Below, in pieces: positions 7,980-15,536 of a stretch of 33,872 bases of DNA. The position numbers were made by a program, and so were the translations under genes. The notes below the pieces were generated by a model. It ran no database searches, was not told the origin of the DNA, and saw nothing but the letters and a program-made list of their open reading frames with translations. The first letter of the stretch is position 1. Each line of letters opens with the position of its first letter. Origin of the DNA: Litorivivens sp041625495 (GTDB lineage Bacteria; Pseudomonadota; Gammaproteobacteria; Pseudomonadales; Spongiibacteraceae); NCBI RefSeq assembly GCF_041625495.1, contig NZ_JBFJTH010000021.1, positions 1-33,872 on the forward strand. Direction: 5' to 3'.

Positions 7980-8001
7980 ACATCAAATAATGATACATAA
8001 A
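7972..8001. promoter_or_regulatory. Second palindrome over the -10 and predicted start site
   Basis: TTTATGT (7972-7978) and ACATAAA (7995-8001) are perfect inverted copies. Inside them, ATCA (7982-7985) and TGAT (7991-7994) form a further small pair, offset by about 1.5 bases. It overlaps the proposed -10 and transcription start, the position typical of a repressor operator. Which protein would bind is unknown. Confidence 0.4.
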
Positions 8002-8029
8002 TGTGTGTTTCATATTCTAATGGATCATA

Positions 8030-8046
8030 AGGCAGTGAAACTGCTT
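8030..8046 (+). other. Small hairpin just before the TonB receptor ribosome site
   Basis: GCAGT (8032-8036), loop GAA, ACTGC (8040-8044), extended by a G-T and an A-T pair. It ends 1 base before AGAGGA (8048-8053), the ribosome site used for the ATG at 8062. It could influence translation of the receptor, or be chance. Confidence 0.3.
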
Positions 8047-8061
8047 CAGAGGATGATAATA

Positions 8062-10539
8062 ATGAATGGTTTGCGCGCTTTTCCCCTGCAGCTGCTAGCA
8101 GTTGGCGCGGTTCTCTCACCCTTGGCAAATGCAAAGGCGACTTTGGAAGAGGTGATTGTTACTGCACAGCATCGAGCCCAGAGTCTTCAGGACGTGCCGG
8201 TGTCGGTCAGTGCCATCGGTGGTGACAAAATGATCGAAGCGGGTATTAACCGCATGGAGGATCTTCAGGCCTACGTACCAAACCTGACGGTTACGGAGAG
8301 TGGTATCAGTACTGATATCTTTATCCGGGGCATTGGTACCGGGATGAACCAGGGCTTTGAGCAATCGGTTGGTATGTATGTCGATGGCATCTATTACGGC
8401 CGCGCCCAGTTGGCTAGAGCACCGTTCCTGGATCTTGCCCGAGCCGAGGTTTTGCGCGGGCCGCAGAATATCCTGCATGGCAAAAACAGTATTGCGGGTG
8501 CGGTCAATCTGCACACTGCGGACCCAACAGAAGAGTATGAAGGCTTTGCATCGGTACTCTACGAGCCGAATTTTGATGAAAAGGTTTTTGACCTAGTGCT
8601 GTCTGGACCATTGACCGATAAGGTGGGGGCGCGGTTTGCAGCGCGTCTGCGTGACTATGGCGGCTATGTTGAAAACCTAACGCTGGACCGCTTCGGGCCG
8701 CAACACGATCAGGCGACCTACCGGCTGAAATTAAACTGGGAGGTTGATGACGACACGACCGCCTCGCTAAAACTTGAGTACGGCCAATTTGATTCGCTCG
8801 GTCGACACGGTGAGGTTATCCGCGACGATCCTTCAACCTCGTCCACGTTTTTGTTCACCGGTCGCACCGAAGCGGAAATTCTCGATCGAACTTATTTCCC
8901 ACCGCTGGTTGACGTGGATACCCACGATTCTGTAGCCAACAACTATCAGGACTTTAAAGGGTCTTCCAACGGCAATTACAGCTATAACGACACCTACAAC
9001 ATGACGTTGGATGTGACATGGCTGTCGGATGCGGGGAATGAATTCAAATCTATCACCGGTCTGATGGCCTATGAATACGATGACCTGTGTGATTGCGATT
9101 CGACTGCAGCGCCGTTGTTTAAACTGACGTTGGCAGAGGAATACCAGCAGCTCAGTCAGGAATTACGCTGGGTGTCACCCGTCGGTGAGCCCATCGACTA
9201 CATTGGTGGCGTGTACCTGCAGCGTACCGATCTGACCTTCAACGACAAGCTTATTCAGGACTCGGAGGTTGTCGTGCAATTGTTGAACGCGGCCGATTTT
9301 CAGGATGGTGGTACCCGGGGCGATTACGACCCCAACCCTCTGGGAGTTGATCCGGTTGAAGTGCTGGGGGTTGGTGATGCGGGTAATGCGGTAGCCGATA
9401 TCACGGCACCGCGTGAGTTCACTAGCGTCTCCGATATTGCCTCGGCATTTATGCAGGCTACCTTCAACCTTGCCGAAACTTTTCGTGTGACGCTTGGTGG
9501 GCGCTACACCTATGAACACAAAAAAGGCAGCCGTTCGCTCGACCTAGCCGATCTAAACGGTAACAGTCTACCCATCGGTGAGGTGGATACGGTGGCCGCC
9601 ATCAGCTTTGCGGCCGAACGCCACAACCTGAAAGGCGAGCGCAGTGAAACCCATTTTTCCCCGCTGATTAATTTGCAGTGGGATTATTCGCTGGAAGGTA
9701 TGGCGTACTTTACCGCTACGCGTGGTTTTAAAGCCGGTGGCTTTGATGCGCGCTCCAACCAATCACCAAGCGCTGAGCTCACACCCGCCAATCCGGGCGC
9801 GCCAGTGCCTAACCGAGTTTCTCTGGTGGGCACTTTCGAATACGACGAGGAAATGGCTACCAGTTTCGAGCTCGGTATGAAAACCGGTTTGCTCGACGGT
9901 GCCGCTGAGTTGAATGTTGCAGCGTTCTATACCATATACGAAGACCTGCAGATCAGCATTTTCGATGGCACATTGGGCTTTAATGTTGGCAACGCCAAGG
10001 AGGCGATTACTCAGGGCATTGAGCTTGATGCGCGCTATCAGGTGACTGAGTATTTGAGCTTGGGCGGTGCGCTGGCACTGCTGGATTTTGAATTTACAGA
10101 TTTCAAAAACGGGCAATGTCGCCAGGGGCAACAGCCTACCTCAGACGATGGACTCTACTGCGACTACACCGGACAGAGCAACCAGTATGTGGCTGACTGG
10201 TCCGGCACTTTCATTATCGGCTACCTGCGGCCGATCAGCGCCACACTGGGTATCGGCGCGACGCTCGATATTGTATTCACCGATGATTACAACCCTTCGT
10301 CCAATGTAGATCCCCGTGTTGAACAAGAAGGTTTTACCAAACTCAATGGTCGCATCGGAATTGGTGCTATTGATCAGACCTGGGAGCTCTCTCTGGTAGG
10401 CAAAAACCTGACCGATGAAACGGTGATTGTCTACGCCGCTGATACCCCGCTGGCCAATACTATTTTTGGCAGTACAACATTTACCGGCTTTGTTGAAGCG
10501 CCGCGCTCGGTTGCGCTGCAAATGACCTACCGCTGGTAA
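8062..10539 (+). CDS. TonB-dependent outer-membrane receptor
   Basis: An 825-residue active-transport receptor of the outer membrane. Seen: signal peptide (LQLLAVGAVLSPLANA), TonB-box-like LEEVIVTAQ straight after it, plug domain about 35-150 (DVPVSVSAIGGDKM, then a segment with FIRGIGTG and SVGMYVDGIYYGR), then a long aromatic beta-barrel ending in MTYRW. The ATG at 8062 is chosen because AGAGGA lies 9 bases upstream and the signal peptide starts there; the frame is open back to 7951 but that upstream part overlaps the promoter. It is not obviously a siderophore or cobalamin receptor. The EVIVTAQ-type receptors are abundant in marine proteobacteria that grow on lipids, steroids and aromatics, and its downstream genes are oxidative enzymes. 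First gene of the 8.1-15.5 kb cluster. Confidence 0.94.
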   Translation: MNGLRAFPLQLLAVGAVLSPLANAKATLEEVIVTAQHRAQSLQDVPVSVSAIGGDKMIEAGINRMEDLQAYVPNLTVTESGISTDIFIRGIGTGMNQGFEQSVGMYVDGIYYGRAQLARAPFLDLARAEVLRGPQNILHGKNSIAGAVNLHTADPTEEYEGFASVLYEPNFDEKVFDLVLSGPLTDKVGARFAARLRDYGGYVENLTLDRFGPQHDQATYRLKLNWEVDDDTTASLKLEYGQFDSLGRHGEVIRDDPSTSSTFLFTGRTEAEILDRTYFPPLVDVDTHDSVANNYQDFKGSSNGNYSYNDTYNMTLDVTWLSDAGNEFKSITGLMAYEYDDLCDCDSTAAPLFKLTLAEEYQQLSQELRWVSPVGEPIDYIGGVYLQRTDLTFNDKLIQDSEVVVQLLNAADFQDGGTRGDYDPNPLGVDPVEVLGVGDAGNAVADITAPREFTSVSDIASAFMQATFNLAETFRVTLGGRYTYEHKKGSRSLDLADLNGNSLPIGEVDTVAAISFAAERHNLKGERSETHFSPLINLQWDYSLEGMAYFTATRGFKAGGFDARSNQSPSAELTPANPGAPVPNRVSLVGTFEYDEEMATSFELGMKTGLLDGAAELNVAAFYTIYEDLQISIFDGTLGFNVGNAKEAITQGIELDARYQVTEYLSLGGALALLDFEFTDFKNGQCRQGQQPTSDDGLYCDYTGQSNQYVADWSGTFIIGYLRPISATLGIGATLDIVFTDDYNPSSNVDPRVEQEGFTKLNGRIGIGAIDQTWELSLVGKNLTDETVIVYAADTPLANTIFGSTTFTGFVEAPRSVALQMTYRW

Positions 10540-10553
10540 CCGGAGAAAATACG

Positions 10554-11219
10554 ATGAAATTATTTAAGTATCTCGCGTTATTTGTACTGATGATAGCCGC
10601 CATGCCTACCCTGGCAGAGACTGAAGGGTGGACCCTGCAGCGTGAAAAAGATGGCGTCAGCGTCTACACGCGAGAAGTGAAAGATTCTGCGTTCAAAGCG
10701 TTCAAGGGTGAAACCGTACTTGAAGTTGAGCTTAATCGAGCCATGGCGCTGATGGACGATACGGCGGCCTGCGTTGAATGGATGCATTCGTGCAAGTCGC
10801 CAATTCTGATTCGCAAGCTGTCCCCTCTACAGCGTTACAGCTACATGGTGAACGATCTGCCGTGGCCGGTAAAAGACCGCGCTTTACTGCTTCAGGCCAC
10901 CATTAGCCAGGAACTTCCTAGCCGGGTTGTAACAGTTGCGCTGACAACGCTGGATCCCGAAACACTCGCGGACAGTGATAGGAAACGTGTGCCCGATGAT
11001 GGCGGTATTGTATTAATAGAAAAAGCGAATGGCTTTTTCCGTTTTACCCCGCTCAATGAAAAACAGACGCACGTGGAATATCAGATGCACACTGAGCCCA
11101 GTGGTGCATTGCCAGCCTCGCTGGTGAACAGCATGGTCGTGGATACGCCGTTCTACACGCTTAAATCCATGCGTGATGTAGTTAAAGCCGAGAAATACAC
11201 CGATTTCAGACCTTTTTAA
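10554..11219 (+). CDS. Exported START-domain lipid-binding protein
   Basis: A 221-residue protein with a clear signal peptide (FKYLALFVLMIAAMP, cleavage near TLA-ET at 21/22) and a START-type hydrophobic-ligand domain covering about 25-205. Recognisable parts are WTLQREKDGVSVYTRE, FKAFKGETVLEV, the segment ending VNDLPWPVKDRAL and LLQATISQ, and NGFFRFTPL. START domains bind lipids or sterols in a deep pocket. Export to the periplasm next to a TonB receptor suggests it accepts a hydrophobic substrate after outer-membrane entry (inference). GGAGAAAATACG precedes the ATG with good spacing, and the gene starts 14 bp after the receptor stop, so co-transcription is likely. Confidence 0.87.
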   Translation: MKLFKYLALFVLMIAAMPTLAETEGWTLQREKDGVSVYTREVKDSAFKAFKGETVLEVELNRAMALMDDTAACVEWMHSCKSPILIRKLSPLQRYSYMVNDLPWPVKDRALLLQATISQELPSRVVTVALTTLDPETLADSDRKRVPDDGGIVLIEKANGFFRFTPLNEKQTHVEYQMHTEPSGALPASLVNSMVVDTPFYTLKSMRDVVKAEKYTDFRPF

Positions 11220-11260
11220 TGGACTGGCGGCCGCGTGCGGCCACAATCAAGGAGATTGTC

Positions 11261-12115
11261 ATGACTAACCCCGTAATGCCTGTTCGCAGAAACCTGAATT
11301 TTCACTTGCCGGCCGAGCGCATCAGCGATTGGCACGGTGGCAGTATTCATATTTCACATTTTCTCAATGCCATGTCTATTTTCTTTCCAGTAGGGGAGCG
11401 CTTTTTTATCGATAGCGTGCGCCATTATCGCGATAAGGTCAGCGACCCGACCCTGCAGGAGTCCGTAAAAGGGTTTATCGGCCAGGAAGCCATGCATGGT
11501 CGCGAGCACGAGGAATATAACGATGCGTTGACAGCCAAAGGCCTGCCTGCGGATAGATATGAAAGGCTCGTGCTTAAGCTGCTTAATTTTTTTCGTCGCT
11601 TTACGCCAAAAGTTTCCCAGCTGGCCGGTACTATCGCGCTGGAGCACCTCACGGCCATACTGGCGCATCGAATCCTTTCGGATAAAAGTCGATTGACTGG
11701 CGCTGAACCACGATTCGCCGCAATTTGGCATTGGCACGCGCTGGAGGAAACCGAACATAAAGCGGTGGCATACGACGTCTATGCGAGCGTAATGAAGAAC
11801 CGTTTTCTGGCTTATATACGACGCTGTGTAGCGTTAATCATGTCTACTGCCATCTTTTTTGTCTTGCTAATTCCATTTCATGTGGGTTTGGTAGCACGCG
11901 AAAAAGGCCAGCTCTTTAACCTGAAAGGCTGGTGGCGTGTGACAGTTTTTCTTTGGGGGCCGCGCGGCGCTCTGCTGCGAGCGCTACCAGATTGGCTTGA
12001 TTTTTTCCGACCAGGCTTCCATCCCTGGGATCACGACAATCGCGAGTATTTGGAAGAAATTGACTCGCTGGTGACTGAAGTTGAAGCCTATAAAGCGCAG
12101 GGAGCTGCGGCGTGA
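11261..12115 (+). CDS. PF10118 'metal-dependent hydrolase' protein with diiron-like motifs
   Basis: A 284-residue protein of the family usually labelled predicted metal-dependent hydrolase (PF10118). The ATG at 11261 follows AAGGAG by 6 bases; the upstream in-frame ATG at 11219 overlaps the previous stop and lacks a site. Seen: start VMPVRRNLNFHLP, helical core with E46 (GERFF), E76-AM-H79 plus H83, E128-H129, and E163-TE-H166, then a hydrophobic segment about 186-211 that could anchor it to the membrane. Two ExxH motifs plus two lone Glu are the pattern of ferritin-like diiron carboxylate proteins, so an oxygenase role is as plausible as hydrolysis; that is inference. Its stop overlaps the next start (GTGA), tying it to the hydrolase and monooxygenase. 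Confidence 0.85.
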   Translation: MTNPVMPVRRNLNFHLPAERISDWHGGSIHISHFLNAMSIFFPVGERFFIDSVRHYRDKVSDPTLQESVKGFIGQEAMHGREHEEYNDALTAKGLPADRYERLVLKLLNFFRRFTPKVSQLAGTIALEHLTAILAHRILSDKSRLTGAEPRFAAIWHWHALEETEHKAVAYDVYASVMKNRFLAYIRRCVALIMSTAIFFVLLIPFHVGLVAREKGQLFNLKGWWRVTVFLWGPRGALLRALPDWLDFFRPGFHPWDHDNREYLEEIDSLVTEVEAYKAQGAAA

Positions 12116-13113
12116 CTAACGCTGCCAACCTTGAGCAACCCTCGGCGTCGGCCTTTGCCGAGTTGGAAGCGTTGTTTGCGGCCACATCGCTGGCCGCAAT
12201 TGACCGCGATCAGCTAAAGCAGTGGCGTCCGCAGGGTAACCTCTGGAATCGTTTGAAACCATTGATTGCCCGCCAGGCTGGCGCGGATCTTCGTTGGACG
12301 GAGATCGACGGCCACCGTCTGCATTACTGGGATAGCGGCACACCGAACAAACCTGTGTTGGTGCTTGTCCACGGGTTCGGTGCCAGCAAGGAAAACTGGT
12401 CTTATCTCGCTGCCATACTGCGGCGCGATTACCGGGTGCTGGCATTGGACCTTCCGGGTTTCGGTAGCAGCAGTTTTCGTACCGAGTGTGATTATCGCGT
12501 AGATACGCAGGCTGAGCGGGTCGCTCAGTGGTTAACACAGCTTGGTGTCGGTAAGGCATTTATTGCCGGCAGTTCCATGGGGGGCGCGATCGCCGGGCTG
12601 GTGGCAGCGCGCTATCCGGCAATGATCGATGGCCTATGCCTGATGAACGCCGCCGGCGCACCGGCAACGCGCATGAGTATGCTAGAGGCGGGCGTGCTCG
12701 CCGGGAAGAACTATCTTGTGGCCGACACGGCAATGCAGGCTCAGCGTGTGTTTCAGCTTTGCTTTCACTCTCGCAAACGAATGCTGGGTGTTCTGTTCGG
12801 CTTGCTGATGGGTAAGGACATGGCACAGCGCAGTCCGGTCAATCACGCGATATTTGCTGACCTTGTTGGGTCTCTTGGTACGGCAAACGAAGCATTACCC
12901 AGTATCGCAGCTCCGACACTGGTGTTGTGGGGTGATAGCGACCGAGTGCTCGACAGCAGTTGTGTAGATGCCTTCCTCGCAGCCATTCCGCAAGCTCGAG
13001 CTATGGTGTTCCCTGAAACGGGTCATCTCCCGATGGTGGAGAGGCCGCAGGATACGGCGACAGTATTAAAGGGCTACTTTAATGCCGCACTCGCAATGGA
13101 GACAGATTCGTGA
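12112..13113 (+). CDS. Alpha/beta-fold hydrolase (esterase/lactonase/lipase-like)
   Basis: A 333-residue serine hydrolase. Seen: oxyanion segment VHGFGASKENWS (86-97), nucleophile elbow GSSMGG (S155), acid in LWGDSD (D275 or D277) and His in ETGHLPMVERP (H305). A cap region lies between about 185 and 260. It most resembles the monoacylglycerol-lipase/MhpC-like branch. The first ~55 residues precede the fold and look like an added helical segment. The GTG start overlaps the preceding stop by four bases, with GGAG 7 bases upstream. Beside a Baeyer-Villiger-type oxygenase it would naturally hydrolyse the ester or lactone product (inference from context; the substrate is unknown). Confidence 0.92.
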   Translation: MTNAANLEQPSASAFAELEALFAATSLAAIDRDQLKQWRPQGNLWNRLKPLIARQAGADLRWTEIDGHRLHYWDSGTPNKPVLVLVHGFGASKENWSYLAAILRRDYRVLALDLPGFGSSSFRTECDYRVDTQAERVAQWLTQLGVGKAFIAGSSMGGAIAGLVAARYPAMIDGLCLMNAAGAPATRMSMLEAGVLAGKNYLVADTAMQAQRVFQLCFHSRKRMLGVLFGLLMGKDMAQRSPVNHAIFADLVGSLGTANEALPSIAAPTLVLWGDSDRVLDSSCVDAFLAAIPQARAMVFPETGHLPMVERPQDTATVLKGYFNAALAMETDS

Positions 13114-14639
13114 ATAACAAAAAACAAGCCATTCTGGAAACCGCCATTGTTGGCGCCGGTTTTGGCGGGCTTGGTTTGGCCATCCGCTTGCTACAGGACG
13201 GCTGCAGCGACTTTCAGATATTTGAAAGATCTGATGATGTAGGCGGTGTGTGGCGCGACAATATCTATCCCGGTGCCGCCTGTGATGTGCCGTCGCATCT
13301 TTACTCTTTCTCATTTGAACCCAACCCCGGCTGGAGTCGAGCGTTTGGTGGTCAGGCGGAAATTCATCAATATTTGCAACACTGTGCTGATAAATATCAG
13401 TTGTGGGATAAGATTCAATTTGGCGCGGAAGTGGAAGCGGCGCTATTCGACGAACAACAAAACCTCTGGACGTTGCGCTTTCGAAGTGGTGATGAAATTC
13501 GCGCGCGCGCAGTTGTTCTGGCTGTCGGTGCGTTGAATGTACCTGCCTATCCGTCCATAGAGGGGCTGGATACGTTTAAAGGCAAGATAATGCATACCGC
13601 CGAATGGGATGACCATTATAGTCTGGAGGGTAAGCGAGTTGGGGTGATAGGTACCGGCGCGAGTGCGATTCAGGTGGTGCCGAGCATTCAACCACAAGTT
13701 GCCGAATTGAAACTTTATCAACGAACTGCACCCTGGGTTATGCCCAAGCGTGACGGTTGGATACCGCCGGTCTGGCGTAAGACTTACGAACGCTTTCCCA
13801 TTCTGCAAAAGCTTCACCGAACGCTGCAGTATTGGATGTTTGAATCTACCGCTCCAGTGATGATTAAAAATAATTGGATGACACGAGTCGGTGAACGTCT
13901 GGGGCGCCGTTACCTGCGCCGCAAGATTCAGGATCCGGTGCTGCGCGAGAAGGTCACGCCGACCTACGCATTGGGGTGCAAGCGGGTTTTGCTCTCAGAT
14001 GATTATTATCCAGCATTGACCAAAGCCAATGTCGACGTGCTGACCCAGGGCATTCGGCGTGTGGATGAGACCGGCATTGTCAGCGCCGATGGCAGTCACC
14101 AACAGCTCGATGCGCTGATTTTGGCTACTGGCTTTAAAGTCCCGGCTGCGGGTGCGCCGTTTCGAATTGAAGGTCTTGGTGGTCGGGTGCTGGACGATGA
14201 CTGGCGCGGCGGTTCAGAAGCCTATTTGGGGATGGCGGTTACCGGCTATCCGAATCTGCTGTACATCATGGGGCCGAATACTGGGCCAGGTAATATTTCG
14301 GTGATTTTCTATATCGAATCGCAGCTGCGCTATATCATGGCCTACCTCAAGCATATGAGGGAACGCAATATTGCCGCACTGGATATCAAGCCCGATGTAC
14401 AGCGTAAGTTTAACGATATGATTCAGGCGAAGATGCAGAAGACTACCTGGGTATCGGGTTGTGATAGCTGGTATCTCACCGAAGATGGCAAGAATACGAC
14501 GCTGTGGCCGGGCTATTCCTGGCAGTATCGTATGCAAGCAAAACATTTCGATCCAAGTCTTTATCGCAGTATCCGGACGCGTCCATCGGCGCGTGAACTG
14601 GCGCTAGAGCCCGGATGCGAGGCGATACCCTCAGCGTGA
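13110..14639 (+). CDS. FAD-dependent Baeyer-Villiger-type monooxygenase
   Basis: A 509-residue flavoprotein. Seen: FAD motif GAGFGG (15-20) with the following E39; the segment DVGGVWRDNIYPGAACDVPS typical of BVMOs; the BVMO fingerprint FKGKIMHTAEWD (156-167), matching FxGxxxHxxxW(P/D); NADP motif GTGASA (181-186); the ATG motif LILATGF (336-342). BVMOs insert oxygen next to a ketone to give an ester or lactone using NADPH and O2. The 4-hydroxyacetophenone/EthA/MymA-like type fits by length and style; a simple N-hydroxylating FMO is less likely given the fingerprint. The GTG start overlaps the hydrolase stop by four bases (GTGA), with GGAG upstream, so the two enzymes are translationally coupled. 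Confidence 0.93.
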   Translation: MNNKKQAILETAIVGAGFGGLGLAIRLLQDGCSDFQIFERSDDVGGVWRDNIYPGAACDVPSHLYSFSFEPNPGWSRAFGGQAEIHQYLQHCADKYQLWDKIQFGAEVEAALFDEQQNLWTLRFRSGDEIRARAVVLAVGALNVPAYPSIEGLDTFKGKIMHTAEWDDHYSLEGKRVGVIGTGASAIQVVPSIQPQVAELKLYQRTAPWVMPKRDGWIPPVWRKTYERFPILQKLHRTLQYWMFESTAPVMIKNNWMTRVGERLGRRYLRRKIQDPVLREKVTPTYALGCKRVLLSDDYYPALTKANVDVLTQGIRRVDETGIVSADGSHQQLDALILATGFKVPAAGAPFRIEGLGGRVLDDDWRGGSEAYLGMAVTGYPNLLYIMGPNTGPGNISVIFYIESQLRYIMAYLKHMRERNIAALDIKPDVQRKFNDMIQAKMQKTTWVSGCDSWYLTEDGKNTTLWPGYSWQYRMQAKHFDPSLYRSIRTRPSARELALEPGCEAIPSA

Positions 14640-14689
14640 CTGAAGGTGGCTGATAGAGCAGGGCGAAAATTCACCAATAAGGAAGTCTC

Positions 14690-15523
14690 ATGCTAGAGGT
14701 AAATGGCAAAGTTATTGCAATCACAGGGGCAGGCTCAGGAATCGGACTGGCGCTCACCAAACTTTGTTTGCATCACGGAGCGAGGGTGGCGGCGTCTGAT
14801 CGCAATATGTCATCGCTAACTGCCTTGGGCGTTGAATATCCCGACGTTCTGCATTGCGCGACTGTTGATGTCAGCGACTCGCAGGCGGTGACTCAGTGGG
14901 CGAAAGATGTGGTGGCGCATTTTGGTCAGTGCGATGTGCTTGTGAATAATGCAGGCGTGTCGCTGTCCAGTAATATCCAGACCATGAAGCGAACAGACCT
15001 TGCGTGGTTGATGGATATTAACTTCTGGGGTGTGGTCAATGGTGTAGAAGCTTTTTTACCACATCTGATTGAGCGTCCCGCCGCCTGTGTCGTCAATATT
15101 TCCAGTTTGTTTGGTTTAATGGCAGTGCCTTCGCAATCTGCTTACAACGCCGCAAAATTTGCCGTGCGCGGTTATTCCGAATCGATGCGGCAGGATTTGC
15201 GCGACACCAATGTGAAGGTGGTAACCGTGCACCCGGGTGGCGTGAAAACCAATATCGTACGCAATGGTAAGCATTTTGACAGCCTCGATGGCAGTGCAAC
15301 CAACACCGAAGAAACCGCAGCCATGTTTGCCCGTGTAGCCTCGACGACACCTGAACGCGCCGCCGAGATTATTTTGAAAGGTATTAAGAAGGGAAAGCCC
15401 CGGGTACTGATCGGGCGCGATGCCATCTTTCTGGATATTCTGCAGCGTCTGCTGCCGGGTGTGTACGACCGCATTACCGTACCGGCTTCTGTGAAAGGTC
15501 GGCGTCGGCTTGCCAGTCAGTAG
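14690..15523 (+). CDS. Short-chain dehydrogenase/reductase (SDR), second copy
   Basis: A 277-residue classical SDR, distinct from the one at 6131. Seen: GAGSGIG (13-19), NNAG (86-89), S139, Y152 and K156 in QSAYNAAKFAVRG, then VHPGGVKTN. It has an extended C-terminal region (KGIKKGKPRVLIGRDA, then a hydrophobic LDILQRLLPG) seen in SDRs that often travel with BVMO and lipid-metabolism genes. The ATG at 14690 follows AAGGAAG by 4-5 bases. It is the last gene of the cluster, 50 bp after the monooxygenase, and is followed by a strong terminator-like hairpin at 15561. Likely role: oxidation of the alcohol substrate or of the alcohol released by ester hydrolysis (inference). Confidence 0.92.
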   Translation: MLEVNGKVIAITGAGSGIGLALTKLCLHHGARVAASDRNMSSLTALGVEYPDVLHCATVDVSDSQAVTQWAKDVVAHFGQCDVLVNNAGVSLSSNIQTMKRTDLAWLMDINFWGVVNGVEAFLPHLIERPAACVVNISSLFGLMAVPSQSAYNAAKFAVRGYSESMRQDLRDTNVKVVTVHPGGVKTNIVRNGKHFDSLDGSATNTEETAAMFARVASTTPERAAEIILKGIKKGKPRVLIGRDAIFLDILQRLLPGVYDRITVPASVKGRRRLASQ

Positions 15524-15536
15524 CTGAATCCTACCC

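Noticed and set aside
7775..8061. Cobalamin or other riboswitch before the TonB receptor
   Set aside because: No conserved B12-box or other riboswitch core was seen; only short inverted repeats and a small hairpin.
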